Part shown: positions 7,721 to 16,853 of the stretch, piece by piece
Position numbering within the stretch: position 1 is the first letter of the stretch
Layout of the letters: each line of letters opens with the position of its first letter
Assembly: GCA_963776375.1 (NCBI GenBank)
Contig: CAVZMF010000005.1
Span: 620,001-684,000, forward strand
Origin: PALSA-612 sp963776375
Lineage (GTDB): Bacteria; Actinomycetota; Thermoleophilia; Gaiellales; Gaiellaceae
Length of the DNA stretch: 64,000 nt
Direction of reading: 5' to 3'
Made by a program: the position numbers and the translations under genes
Notes under the pieces: model-generated
Database searches by the model: none
What the model was told of the DNA's origin: nothing
The model's input: only the letters and a program-made list of their open reading frames with translations

Positions 7721-8638
7721 ATGCACGCCGAGGCAGCGGTGGCGACCCGGACGTTCGCCGACAGGCTCGCTGCTGCCGTCGTCGAGCGGCGCAGCCAGCT
7801 CGTCCTCGGGCTCGACCCTCAGCTCGACCTGCTTCCGGTCGAGCTCCGCGGCGACGCGCATACGGGGCGGGAAGCCGCCGCGACCGCGTTCTCGCGCTTC
7901 TGCCGGGGCCTGGTCGACGCCGCCCGCCCGTACGTGGTCGCCGTCAAGCCGCAGAGCGCGTTCTTCGAGGTGCTCGGTGCCGACGGCATGCGTGCCTTTG
8001 AGGACGTCTGCGCCTATGCCCGCACCGCAGGGCTCCTCGTGATCGCGGACGCCAAGCGCGGCGACATCGGGTCGACGGCCCGCGCTTACGCGAGCGCGTA
8101 CCTCGAGCCGCGTGACGGTGATCTGCCTCTCGCCGACGCCCTCACCGTCAACGGGTACCTCGGCCGCGACTCGCTCGAGCCGTTCGCCGCCGAGTGCCGG
8201 CGGCACGGCGGCGGCATCTTCTGCCTCGTGAAGACGTCGAACCGCGGCGGCGCGGACGTGCAGGACCTCGAGCTCACGGACGGCACGCTCGTCTGGCACC
8301 AGGTGGCCATGCTCGTCGCGGAGCTGGCGGCGGAGAGCGTCGGCGATTGTGGGCTGTCCAGCATCGGCGCGGTCGTCGGCGCCACGTTCCCGCGGGCGGT
8401 CACCGAGGCGCGGCGGCTGCTGCCGCAGTCGATCCTGCTGCTGCCGGGCGTCGGCGCGCAGGGTGCGACGCCGGCGGACGTCGCCCGAGCATTCACCAGC
8501 GGGCCGGCCAGCGCGCTCGTTGCCGTCTCGCGCTCGATCAACTACGCGTTCCGCTCGGGCGACTCCGACTGGCGCACCGCCGCCGCCGCCGAGGCCGCGA
8601 GGCTGCGCGACGAGATCTGGAGAGCCTCGGGCTGGTGA
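7721..8638 (+). CDS. pyrF: Orotidine 5'-phosphate decarboxylase (class 2)
   Basis: Decarboxylates OMP to UMP, the last step of pyrimidine synthesis. The 305-residue length and sequence fit the longer class 2 enzymes found in actinobacteria. LVLGLDPQLDLLP opens the barrel near residue 27, VAVKPQSAFFE follows at about 75, and LLVIADAKRGDIGSTA (about 105-120) supplies the catalytic Asp-Lys-Asp residues. The TGA stop overlaps the GTG start of the carboxypeptidase gene. Confidence 0.95.
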   Translation: MHAEAAVATRTFADRLAAAVVERRSQLVLGLDPQLDLLPVELRGDAHTGREAAATAFSRFCRGLVDAARPYVVAVKPQSAFFEVLGADGMRAFEDVCAYARTAGLLVIADAKRGDIGSTARAYASAYLEPRDGDLPLADALTVNGYLGRDSLEPFAAECRRHGGGIFCLVKTSNRGGADVQDLELTDGTLVWHQVAMLVAELAAESVGDCGLSSIGAVVGATFPRAVTEARRLLPQSILLLPGVGAQGATPADVARAFTSGPASALVAVSRSINYAFRSGDSDWRTAAAAEAARLRDEIWRASGW

Positions 8639-9753
8639 GCCGGAAGAGCCGCGTAGCCGTCGCCGTCGCGGCTGCGCTCGTGCTCGGGTCGTCCGCGCTC
8701 GCCGCCCCTCGCGTCGGCGGGCGCGCCTACCTGGTCGTGAGCGCGAGCGGCGACACGCTGCTCCAGCGGGCCGCCGACGAGCGCGTCCCGATCGCGAGCA
8801 TCACGAAGCTGATGACCGTACTCGTCACGCGCGAGCACGCGAAGCTCGGCGACGTCGTCACGATCCGGCGCCAGGCGGCCGAGGTCGGCGAGTCGTCGGC
8901 CGAGTTGCGCACCGGCGAGCGGCTGACCGTCGGGGAGCTGATCGAGGCGGCGCTGATCCAGAGCGCGAACGACGCCGCCGTCGCCCTCGCCCAGCACGTC
9001 GGCCACGGCAGCGTCCCCGCCTTCGTGGCGATGATGAACGCGAAGGCGCGCGCTCTCGGGCTCAGGCACACGCACTTCGAGAATCCGGACGGCCTCGACG
9101 CCGACGGCCACTACTCGAGCGCGCGCGACGTAACGAAGCTGGCCGAGATCGTCATGCACGACCGCTTCGTGCGCTCGGTCGTCCGCAAGCGCGTGGCGCA
9201 CATCACCGGTCGGGAGCTGCACACGTGGAACGACCTGCTGGGCAGGTTCCCGGGCCTGATCGGCGTCAAGACCGGCCACACGAGCGAGGCCGGGTGGGGG
9301 GAGGTCGCAGCCGCGCAGGGCAACGGCGTGACGATCTACGCGACCCTCCTCGGCGAGCCGAGCCGGCCCAAGCGCAACGACGATCTCGCGCAGCTCCTCG
9401 CCTGGGGCCTCGCGCAGTACCGGGTCGTCCCCGTCGTCTCGGCCGACCGGGTCTACGGCACGGCGCAGGTGCCGTGGGGCAAGAAGCCGCTCGGGCTCGT
9501 CGCCGCGCGCCAGGTCGTTCACGTGGCCCGCCTGGGCCGCGCGATGACGGAGCGCGTGGTCACGCCCGACGTCGTGTCCCTCCCTGTTCGCAAGGGACAG
9601 CAGCTCGGACAGGTCCGCGTCTACGACCGCGGCAAGCTCGTCGCCCGCGTGCCACTCGTTGCAGACCGCACGATCAACCGGCCGGGTACTCTCGGGCGCA
9701 TAGGCTGGTATGCGGGTAGGACGCTCGACCACATCTGGGGCTGGATCAGCTAG
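8635..9753 (+). CDS. dacA: D-alanyl-D-alanine carboxypeptidase (PBP5/DacA type)
   Basis: A secreted or membrane-bound serine carboxypeptidase that removes the terminal D-Ala of murein side chains. It has about 372 residues. There is an N-terminal signal peptide (VAVAVAAALVLGSSALAAP), and the three active-site motifs S-x-x-K (SITK), S-x-N (SAN) and K-T-G (VKTGHT) are in the right order. A beta-rich C-terminal domain follows from about residue 265. The GTG start at 8635 is chosen because it overlaps the pyrF stop and begins right before the signal sequence. No C-terminal amphipathic anchor is obvious. The symbol is by family, not orthology. Confidence 0.9.
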   Translation: MSRKSRVAVAVAAALVLGSSALAAPRVGGRAYLVVSASGDTLLQRAADERVPIASITKLMTVLVTREHAKLGDVVTIRRQAAEVGESSAELRTGERLTVGELIEAALIQSANDAAVALAQHVGHGSVPAFVAMMNAKARALGLRHTHFENPDGLDADGHYSSARDVTKLAEIVMHDRFVRSVVRKRVAHITGRELHTWNDLLGRFPGLIGVKTGHTSEAGWGEVAAAQGNGVTIYATLLGEPSRPKRNDDLAQLLAWGLAQYRVVPVVSADRVYGTAQVPWGKKPLGLVAARQVVHVARLGRAMTERVVTPDVVSLPVRKGQQLGQVRVYDRGKLVARVPLVADRTINRPGTLGRIGWYAGRTLDHIWGWIS

Positions 9754-9774
9754 CGAGACCTGGAGGCCATCGGC

Positions 9775-10743
9775 GTGATCGTCACCGTCACCATGAACTC
9801 GGCGCTCGACCGGATCCTCACCGTGCCCAACTTCCAGCGCGGGCACCGGCACCGCGCGAGCGAGAAGCTCACGCTCGCGGGCGGGAAGGGCATCATCGTC
9901 GCGCGCGCGCTCAAGCGGCTCGGCGTCCCGGTGGTCGCGACCGGCCTCGTCGGCGGCCGGAACGGCAGGCGCATCCTCGAGGAGCTCAACGAGGAGGCGG
10001 TGCTCAACGACCTCGTCCGGATCGGCGACGAGTCGCGCACGTCGACGGCGATCATCGACCCGACCTCCGGCGGCTACACCGAGATCATCGAGTGGGGCCC
10101 GCTCGTCGAGGCCCAGGAGCTCGAGATCCTGCGCGAGAAGATCGACTACCTGTCGCGCGGCGCCGAGATGGTCGTGTTCGCCGGCTCGCTCCCGCGCGGC
10201 GTCGACAACGGGTTCTACGCAGACAGGATCCGCGAGCTCAACCGGCGCGGCATCGCGACGATCCTGGACACCGAGGGCGAGCCGCTGCGCCTCGGCGTCG
10301 AGGCCGAGCCGACGCTGGCCACGCCGAACCAGCTCGAGGCCGAGGCGCTCGTCGGGCAGGAGTTCTCCGACGAGGAGGACTTCGTGCTCGCGCTGGACTC
10401 GCTCACGGAGATGGGCGCGCGCAACGTACTCGTCAAGCATGACCTGGGGGTCTTCGCGCACCTGCGCCGGGAGAAGGAGCGGGGCCGCCCGATGCGGTTC
10501 CGCGTCCAGGCGCCGGTGGTCGACGTCGTCTCGCCGGTGGGCGCGGGCTCGGTGCTGCTGGGCGCCTTCATCGCCGCCCGGCTCGAGAAGGTGACGCCGG
10601 AGGAGGCCCTTCAGCGCGCAGTCGCGGCCGGCGTGGCGTCGACGACCGTCGTCGGCTCCGGCCAGTTCGAGCTGCGCGAGGCAAACCGCCTCGTCCCCGA
10701 CGTCCAGGTCTCCGAGCTCGCCTCGGTGCCGGCCGAGCATTAG
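9775..10743 (+). CDS. PfkB-family sugar kinase homologue with altered catalytic site
   Basis: A 322-residue protein with the overall sequence of the 1-phosphofructokinase/tagatose-6-phosphate kinase branch of PfkB. TVTMNSALDRILTVPNF is at the N-terminus, LTLAGGKGIIVARALKRLG is near residue 35 (family AGGKGxNVA), and an ATP-site region SPVGAGSVLLGAF lies near 253-265. In active PfkB enzymes this last motif is G-A-G-D, and the Asp is the catalytic base. Here residue 259 is Ser, and the Asn of GKGxNVA is Ile. The protein may therefore be a non-kinase sugar-phosphate binder or have changed chemistry, unless these are sequence errors. It follows the carboxypeptidase gene by 21 bp and ends before a hairpin ahead of guaB. 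Confidence 0.8.
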   Translation: MIVTVTMNSALDRILTVPNFQRGHRHRASEKLTLAGGKGIIVARALKRLGVPVVATGLVGGRNGRRILEELNEEAVLNDLVRIGDESRTSTAIIDPTSGGYTEIIEWGPLVEAQELEILREKIDYLSRGAEMVVFAGSLPRGVDNGFYADRIRELNRRGIATILDTEGEPLRLGVEAEPTLATPNQLEAEALVGQEFSDEEDFVLALDSLTEMGARNVLVKHDLGVFAHLRREKERGRPMRFRVQAPVVDVVSPVGAGSVLLGAFIAARLEKVTPEEALQRAVAAGVASTTVVGSGQFELREANRLVPDVQVSELASVPAEH

Positions 10744-10756
10744 GGGAAGCGCGTGT

Positions 10757-10774
10757 GCCAGGCTTCAGCCTGGC
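10757..10774 (+). terminator. Hairpin between the PfkB-like gene and guaB
   Basis: A perfect 7-bp stem GCCAGGC-TTCA-GCCTGGC, 14 bp after the PfkB-like stop. There is no T-run, so it may be a weak terminator or a leader structure of guaB. Confidence 0.5.
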
Positions 10775-10820
10775 TCCGCACCGCAAACCGTCAAGCGCCG
10801 GTGCTAACGTTGATCGCCAG

Positions 10821-12330
10821 TTGACGGAGATCGAAGTCGGACGGATCGAGCGGCTGCTCGCGCTCGAGGACAAGTTCGCCCGAGAGGGCCTGACCTTCGA
10901 CGACGTCCTGCTCGTCCCCGCCGAGTCGCACGTCCTGCCCAACGACGTCTCGACCGCGACCCGGCTCACGCGCAACCTGGAGCTGGCGATCCCGGTCGTC
11001 TCCGCGGCGATGGACACGGTCACCGAGTCGCAGATGGCGGTCGCGATGGCGCGGGTCGGCGGCCTGGGCGTCCTGCACCGGAACCTCTCCATCGCCGACC
11101 AGGTGGCCGAGGTCGACCGGGTCAAGCGCTCCGAGGCCGGGATGATCGTCGACCCGGTGACCCTGCCGCCCACGGCGCTGGTCTCGGACGCGCTCGAGCT
11201 CATGGGCCACTACCGCATCTCCGGCGTGCCGATCTCCGACGAGGACGGGCTCCTCGTCGGCATCCTCACGAACCGCGACCTGCGCTTCCAGAAAGACCCG
11301 AGCGCGCCCGTCTCCCAGCTGATGACCGTCCGCAACCTCGTCACGGCGCCGGTCGGGACGACACTCGAGGAGGCCGAGGAGATCCTGCACCGCAACAAGA
11401 TCGAGAAGCTGCCGGTAGTCGACGCGGACGGCATGTTGCGCGGCCTGATCACCGTCAAGGACATCGCCAAGAAGATCGAGTACCCGAACGCGACCAAGGA
11501 CTCGCGCGGACGGCTCCGCGTCGGCGCCGCGGTCGGCGTCGGGCCGGACGCGCTCGAACGTGCGGGCGCGCTCGTCGAGGCGGGGGCGGACGTGCTCGTC
11601 CTGGACACGGCGCACGGCCACTCGGAGAACGTCATGGCGATGGCGCGCACCCTGAAGGAGCGCTTCGAGGTCGAGCTCGTCGTCGGCAACATCGCCACCG
11701 CCGAGGCGGCCGAGGCGCTGATCGACGTGGGCGCGGACGCGCTGAAGTGCGGGGTCGGGCCCGGGTCCATCTGCACCACGCGCGTGGTCGCAGGCGTCGG
11801 CGTGCCGCAGGTCACCGCGATCAACGACTGCGCGCAGGTCGCGGCCCGCCACGACGTGCCCGTGATCGCCGACGGCGGCCTCACGTCCTCCGGCGACATC
11901 GCCAAGGCCATCGCCGCCGGCGCCGACACGATCATGGCCGGGTCGCTCCTGGCCGGAACGGACGAATCTCCCGGCGACGTCGTGGTCGCGCAGGGCGAGC
12001 GCTACAAGGAGTACCGCGGCATGGGCTCGCTGGGAGCCATGAAGGCGCGCGGCTTCTCCAAGGACCGCTACTTCCAGGGCGACGTCGAGGACGTCGACAA
12101 GCTCGTCCCCGAGGGCATCGAGGGGCGCGTGCCCTACAAGGGCCCCGTGGGGATCGTGCTCAACCAGCTCGTCGGCGGCCTGCGCCAGGCGATGGGCTAC
12201 TGCGGCGCGCCGACGATCGAGGACATGAAGCAGCGCCCGCTTCGTCCGCATCACCGGCGCCGGCCTGCGCGAGAGCCACCCGCACGACATCACGATCACG
12301 AAGGACGCGCCGAACTACCGCCGCGCGTGA
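10821..12330 (+). CDS. guaB: IMP dehydrogenase (one apparent frameshift near the 3' end)
   Basis: Oxidises IMP to XMP, the first step of GMP synthesis. It is a TIM barrel with an inserted pair of CBS domains (about residues 105-215, for example YRISGVPISDEDG and KIEKLPVVDADG). The catalytic Cys loop is GPGSICTTRVVAGVGVPQ, and the flap is in YRGMGSLGAMKARG. Near 12230 the frame shifts by one base. Afterwards the family C-terminus (ARFVRITGAGLRESHPHD, then ITITKDAPNYRRA) is read in the neighbouring frame and ends at TGA 12328. Without this correction the gene would run into guaA as a false 1,000-residue fusion. The TTG start at 10821 is my best choice; it follows TAACGT by 10 nt. Confidence 0.9.
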
Positions 12331-13910
12331 GCAGCGAAGCCCAGGTCATACCGTTCCCCGAGCCCGAGCAGGGCCCGGAGGACCGGCCGGTGCTGGTGCT
12401 CGACCTCGGCGGCCAGTACGCGCAGCTGATCGCCCGCCGCGTCCGTGAGTGCCGCGTCTACTCCGAGCTCGTCAGCCACGAGATCTCCGCTACCGAGGCG
12501 CGGCGGCGGCGTCCGTCGGCGCTGATCCTCAGCGGCGGGCCGGCCTCGGTCTACGCCGAGGCGGCGCCGCGGATCGACACCGGGCTGTACGAGCTGGGCG
12601 TGCCCGTGCTCGGCATCTGCTACGGCGCGCAGCTGATGGCGCTCGAGCTCGGCGGTCGCGTCGAGCGCACCGGCGTCTCCGAGTTCGGCAAGACGGCGCT
12701 GCACGCGTCGGGCGGCGAGCTCTTCAACGGGCTGCCGGAGGAGCAGACCGCCTGGATGAGCCACCGCGACACGGTCACGGCGCCGCCCGAGGGCGCCGAG
12801 GTCACCGGCGAGTCTCCGGCCACGCCCGTCGCCGCCTTCGAGGCGCCCGGGCGCGGGCTCTACGGCGTCCAGTTCCATCCCGAGGTCGTCCACACGCCGC
12901 ACGGCCAGGACGTCCTGAAGAACTTCCTCTACGGCGTCGCGCGCGTCCCGCCGACCTGGACGGCTGCGGCCGTGATCGAGGAGCAGGTCGAGCGGATCCG
13001 AGCCCAGGTCGGGAGCGAACGGGTGCTGTGCGCGCTCTCGGGCGGCGTCGACTCGTCCGTGGCCGCGCTGCTCGTCCACAAGGCGGTCGGCGACCAGCTC
13101 ACCTGTGTCTTCGTCGACCACGGACTGCTGCGGAAGGACGAGGCCGTCCAGGTCATCCAGACGTTCGAGCAGCACTTCCACGTCCCGCTCGTGCACGTCG
13201 ACGCCGAGGAGCGCTTCCTCGGACGGCTCGAGGGGATCACCGACCCGGAGGAGAAGCGCCGCCGCGTGGGGGAGGAGTTCATCCGGGTCTTCGAGGCCGA
13301 GGCGGCGCGGCTCGGCCGGACGCCGTTCCTCGTCCAGGGCACGCTCTACTCGGACGTGATCGAGTCCGGCGGCGAGGCGGGAGTGGCCGCGAAGATCAAG
13401 TCGCACCACAACGTCGGCGGCCTGCCCGAGGAGATGGACTTCTCGCTCGTCGAGCCCTTGCGCTCGCTGTTCAAGGACGAGGTGCGGCGGGTCGGCGAGG
13501 AGCTTGGCCTGCCCGAGGAGATGGTCTGGCGCCACCCGTTCCCGGGGCCGGGGCTCTCGATCCGGATCATCGGCGAGGTCACCCGCGAGCGGCTCGAAAT
13601 CCTGCGCGAGGCGGACGCGATCCTGCTCGAGGAGGTGCGCCGCGCGGGGCTCTACCGCGAGCTCTGGCAGTGCTTCGCCGTCTTGCCGGCGATCCGATCG
13701 GTGGGTGTCCAGGGCGACGAGCGCACCTACGCCTACCCGATCGTGATCCGCGCGGTCACGTCCGACGACGCGATGACAGCCGACTGGGCGCGGCTCCCGT
13801 ACGACCTGCTGGAGACGATCTCGGGCCGGATCATCAACGAGATCCCGGCCGTGAACCGCGTGGCGCTCGACCTGACGTCGAAGCCGCCCGGCACGATCGA
13901 GTGGGAGTAG
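12327..13910 (+). CDS. guaA: GMP synthase (glutamine-hydrolysing)
   Basis: Converts XMP to GMP using glutamine and ATP. About 527 residues in the standard order. The N-terminal class I glutamine amidotransferase has the nucleophile in PVLGICYGAQLMALELGG and the catalytic His-x-Glu in YGVQFHPEVVHT. The ATP pyrophosphatase domain has the P-loop ALSGGVDSSVAALL (about 230-243). The dimerisation domain ends in TSKPPGTIEWE, the canonical GuaA C-terminus. The GTG start overlaps the corrected guaB stop by 4 bp, so guaB and guaA are coupled. Confidence 0.95.
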   Translation: MSSEAQVIPFPEPEQGPEDRPVLVLDLGGQYAQLIARRVRECRVYSELVSHEISATEARRRRPSALILSGGPASVYAEAAPRIDTGLYELGVPVLGICYGAQLMALELGGRVERTGVSEFGKTALHASGGELFNGLPEEQTAWMSHRDTVTAPPEGAEVTGESPATPVAAFEAPGRGLYGVQFHPEVVHTPHGQDVLKNFLYGVARVPPTWTAAAVIEEQVERIRAQVGSERVLCALSGGVDSSVAALLVHKAVGDQLTCVFVDHGLLRKDEAVQVIQTFEQHFHVPLVHVDAEERFLGRLEGITDPEEKRRRVGEEFIRVFEAEAARLGRTPFLVQGTLYSDVIESGGEAGVAAKIKSHHNVGGLPEEMDFSLVEPLRSLFKDEVRRVGEELGLPEEMVWRHPFPGPGLSIRIIGEVTRERLEILREADAILLEEVRRAGLYRELWQCFAVLPAIRSVGVQGDERTYAYPIVIRAVTSDDAMTADWARLPYDLLETISGRIINEIPAVNRVALDLTSKPPGTIEWE

Positions 13911-14515
13911 AGCTCGACCCGGACACCTGGGACGCCTGGCGGCCCGAGGAGGCCGCGCACCGCTTCCGGGACGTCCAGGCGCCGTGGTGCGTCGTCGCCG
14001 GGTGGGGCATCGACCTCTTCCTCGGGGGCCGGCAGCGGGAGCACGAGGACCTCGAGATCGCGATCCCGGCGAACAGCCTGCGCGAGTTCCTCCCCGCGCT
14101 CGCGGGCTTCGAGGTCTACGCCGTCAACGTGCCGGGGATGGGCGTCTTCACGCCGATCGACGAGGCGGGCGAGGGCCTGGACGAGACGCACCAGACCTGG
14201 GTACGCGACCCCGAGAGCGGCTCCTGGCGGATCGACCTGTTCCGCGATCCGTCCGACGGGGACACCTGGATCTGTCGCCGCGACGAGCGGATCCGGCTCC
14301 CCTACGACGAGGTGATCGTCTGGACGGACGACGGCATCCCCTACGGCCGGCCCGAGATCGTCCTCCTCTTCAAGGCCAAGCACTCGCATCTGGACAAGAA
14401 CGAGGCGGACTTCGAGGCCGCCCTGCCCCACCTCGGCCCCGAGCCGCGCGCGCGGCTCGCGGAGTGGCTCGAGCTCGTCCATCCGGGCCACTCCTGGATC
14501 GCCCGGCTCACGTGA
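13901..14515 (+). CDS. Nucleotidyltransferase-fold protein, aminoglycoside adenylyltransferase-like
   Basis: A 204-residue protein resembling the ANT(2'')-like/PF10706 branch of the nucleotidyltransferase superfamily. WCVVAGWGIDLFLGGRQREH corresponds to the G-G-W-A-x-D-x-x-x-G core and is followed by EDLEIAI where active enzymes usually have D-x-D. The second acidic residue is therefore Glu rather than Asp. Such chromosomal homologues often have no resistance role, and no substrate can be assigned. It starts at GTG 13901, overlapping the end of guaA, and ends tail-to-tail with the phospholipase D gene. Confidence 0.65.
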   Translation: MGVELDPDTWDAWRPEEAAHRFRDVQAPWCVVAGWGIDLFLGGRQREHEDLEIAIPANSLREFLPALAGFEVYAVNVPGMGVFTPIDEAGEGLDETHQTWVRDPESGSWRIDLFRDPSDGDTWICRRDERIRLPYDEVIVWTDDGIPYGRPEIVLLFKAKHSHLDKNEADFEAALPHLGPEPRARLAEWLELVHPGHSWIARLT

Positions 14516-15651
14516 GCGAGCTCGGGGGATGTCGTCGGGCCCGGCGAGGGCGCCGGAGAATCCGCCGGGTAGGCGGGATCGGCGGAGCCGCAGCGGCCAT
14601 GACCTCGGTCGGCACAGTGGCCGCCGGGTAGCGCGCTCGCACGGCGTCGACGAACGCCGCGAGCTGGTCTGCCAGCTCCGCGTCCTGGATCTCGATCATG
14701 TCCTCGGCGTTGTGCTCGCCGGAGCGCGAGAGGTTGAACGACCCGCAGAAGACGACGTCGTCGGCGACGGTGACCTTCGCGTGCATGTAGTCGTGGACGC
14801 TCGTCGGCGTGTACGGCGTCGAGCGCTTGCCCGAGAACGGCGCGCGCGACAGCACTGCCTGCAGCAGCGGGATCTTCCAGGCCGTGACGCCGTTCGTCCG
14901 CCACTGGTAGAAGACCTCCTCGATCTGCGTCTGGTCGACGCAGCCGGCGAGGTCGACCTTCCCTTCCGACGCGATCTGCGAGAGCGTGCCCAGGATCGGC
15001 GCGGACGTGAGCACCGGCGAGCAGATCCGGATCCGCCGCCGGGCCCGTCCGCACGCCTTGGCGATGCGGTGCGCGAGCGCGTCGCCGAACCCCGGGCAGA
15101 ACCAGGCTCGCACCTTGGTCGCCGTCCACGTGCGCCGTCCGCGGCTCGACGAAGCCGCTCTTCATCACGTCCTGCTTCGCCCACAGCTCCTCGAACGCGA
15201 GCGTGTACGAGGTCGCGACCTCCGGCGAGTCGATCGTCACGATCACGTTCTCCTCGCGCGACCACGACTCGTCGGTCCAGTTGGTCGAGCCGGTCCAGAC
15301 CGAGGCCCGGTCGCGGACGACGAACTTGTGGTGCATCAGATCGGGGACTCCGGGCACCGCGCGCGTCGGCACGCTGAGCCGCGCGATGTCCTCGGGCCGG
15401 GCCTTCGGCGGCGGCGGCACCGGGATCGGCGAGCGGAAGTCGACGTTGTACGCGAGCCGGACGGCGACGCCGCGCTGGGCCGCGCCCTCGATCGCGCCGA
15501 TCACGACGTCCTCCAGTCCCGGGCCCGAGGTCGAGGTCGTAGAGCGCGATGTCGAGGCTCTGTCTGCGCTTTCCCGAGGTAGTCGGCGACGCACGTGCGC
15601 GATGTCGAGCGGCTGCTGGCCGCCGTCGGTGAGCGTCCGGGCTGCGATCAT
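14508..15651 (-). pseudogene. Phospholipase D-family protein with two HKD motifs (frame broken)
   Basis: Read across three frames this is one PLD-superfamily protein of about 380 residues. It starts at ATG 15651 (MIAARTLTDGGQQPLDIA), continues with VADYLGKA and SLDIALYDLDLG, then the first HKD motif MHHKFVVRDRASVWTGSTNW. After a frame change near 15113 it continues with the second motif, HDYMHAKVTVADDVVFCGSFN. PLD-family enzymes form one active site from both HKD halves and cut phosphodiesters of lipids or nucleic acids; here the substrate is unknown. Breaks near 15560, 15540 and 15113 look like single-base indels, since motifs on both sides are intact. The start is 9 bp from the divergent nitroreductase start. 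Confidence 0.7.
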
Positions 15652-15660
15652 GCCGGGATC

Positions 15661-16287
15661 ATGGACTTTGCAGAGGTCATGCGGCACCGGAAGATGGTGC
15701 GGAACTACACGGACGAGCCGGTGGCCGCGCGAGGCGGTCGAGCGCATCGTCGGCTGCGGCCGCAGGGCGCCGAGCGGCGGCTTCAGCCAGGGCGTCCGCT
15801 TCGTCGTCGTCGAGGAGCCGGGGACGCGCGCCCGCATCGCCGAGCTGGCGGACGAGCCCGAGTACGTGAAGATCGGCTTCGAGCCGTGGATCTCCCGCGC
15901 GCCGGTACACATCGTCGTCGCGATGCGCGAGGACGACTACCACGACCGCTACACCCAGCCGGACAAGCTCGACGAGGACGGCGAGGAGATCGAGTGGCGC
16001 GTCCCCTGGTGGTGGGTCGACGCCGGCAAGGCGATGATGCTGCTGCTGCTCGCGGCGGTCGACGAGGGACTGCGGCGCGGGCCTGTTCGGGCTCGTCGGC
16101 GACAAGAACGACGGGCTGCGCGAGCTGCTCGGGATCCCGGAAGACTTCGAGATCGTCGGCGTCGTCACCGTCGGCCACCCGGCGCCGGAGCCGAGGACGC
16201 CGAGCGGCGCAAGGAGGCGATCCGCAGCCGTCGCCGTCCGCTCGAAGAGGTCGTCCGCTGGGAACGCTACGGACGCCTCCCCGCTGA
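15661..16287 (+). pseudogene. Nitroreductase-family flavoprotein (frame broken at three points)
   Basis: Begins MDFAEVMRHRKMVRNYTDEP, typical of the FMN-dependent nitroreductase fold. After a one-base shift near 15725 it continues with VERIVGCGRRAPSGGFSQG and WWWVDAGKAMMLLLLAAVDEGL. After another shift near 16080 it reads LFGLVGDKNDGLRELLGIP and EIVGVVTVGHPAP, then returns to a third frame with RRRPLEEVVRWERYG. Each segment is a good family match, so the breaks look like indel errors. These enzymes reduce nitro compounds, quinones or F420/FMN-linked substrates; the specific reaction is not predictable. The stop is uncertain; TGA at 16285 is the nearest reasonable end, and a perfect terminator stem starts there. 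Confidence 0.65.
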
Positions 16288-16307
16288 CCGGGGCTGCCCC
16301 GGTCAGC
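16283..16307 (+). terminator. Perfect 11-bp hairpin after the nitroreductase gene
   Basis: GCTGACCGGGG-CTG-CCCCGGTCAGC, a perfect stem with a 3-nt loop. There is no T-run. Its position at the end of the nitroreductase reading frame and before the glycosylase gene fits a terminator. Confidence 0.65.
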
Positions 16308-16379
16308 TGCCGAGCGTAGGTAGAGCGGCTCGCGGCCGCCCGGATCGGCGACACCTTCAACCAGTACCGCCGCTCCTCC

Positions 16380-16853
16380 GTGCGGCGAGAACGGCTGGCG
16401 GCGTACCTCGAGCGCGCGCGAGACGCTCCGATCGTCCTCGTCGGCGAGGCAGCCGGCTACCGGGGCGCCCGCATCTCCGGTCTGCCGTTCACGTCCGAAC
16501 GGCAGCTGACCGGAACGGGCCCTGCGGAGGCGACGGCGACGATCGTCCACCGCGTGCTGGCCGAGCTCGGGCTCGAGGAGCACGTGCTGCTCTGGAACGT
16601 CGTCCCCACGCATCCCGGAACGTTCTCGTCCAACCGCAGGCCGACCCGCGCGGAGGTCGAGCAAAGCTTGCCCTTCCTCGAGGAGTTGGCCGCCCGGCGC
16701 CGCGCGATCGCGGTCGGCCGCGTGGCGCACGCCGTTCTCGGGGGCCCGTACGTCCGCCACCCGTCTCACGGCGGCGCAAGCGACTTTCGTGCCGGTTTGG
16801 CTACACTTCTCCTTCGGCGGACGCCTGGTCCGCCGCTTTTACGTCTGACATGA
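16380..16853 (+). CDS. Uracil-DNA glycosylase-family protein
   Basis: Base-excision repair enzyme of the UDG superfamily, 157 residues from GTG 16380. The frame is open from 16320, and its upstream part (ERLAAARIGDTFNQY) looks genuine, so the true start may lie near 16320 with a damaged start codon. The water-activating motif region is LVGEAAGYRGARISGLPFTSE, the conserved LLWNVVPTHPG block follows, and the C-terminal catalytic loop is RHPSHGG (H-P-S). The last residues run into the rplM leader. It is probably monocistronic, with no cotranscribed repair gene. Confidence 0.75.
   Translation: MRRERLAAYLERARDAPIVLVGEAAGYRGARISGLPFTSERQLTGTGPAEATATIVHRVLAELGLEEHVLLWNVVPTHPGTFSSNRRPTRAEVEQSLPFLEELAARRRAIAVGRVAHAVLGGPYVRHPSHGGASDFRAGLATLLLRRTPGPPLLRLT
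16815..16840 (+). promoter_or_regulatory. Hairpin plus T-run in the rplM leader
   Basis: CGGCGGAC-GCCTG-GTCCGCCG is a perfect 8-bp stem followed by CTTTT. It is placed between a TACACT -10-like box (16802-16807) and the rplM start at 16850. It could end the glycosylase transcript or act as an attenuator of the L13-S9 operon. Autoregulatory L13 leaders are known in other bacteria, but I cannot show homology. Confidence 0.5.

Noticed and set aside
10755..13910. A 1,051-residue GuaB-GuaA fusion frame
   Set aside because: The family C-terminus of GuaB is read in the next frame up to TGA 12328, which overlaps a normal GTG start of guaA. The junction in the fused frame is Arg/Pro-rich and unlike either protein.
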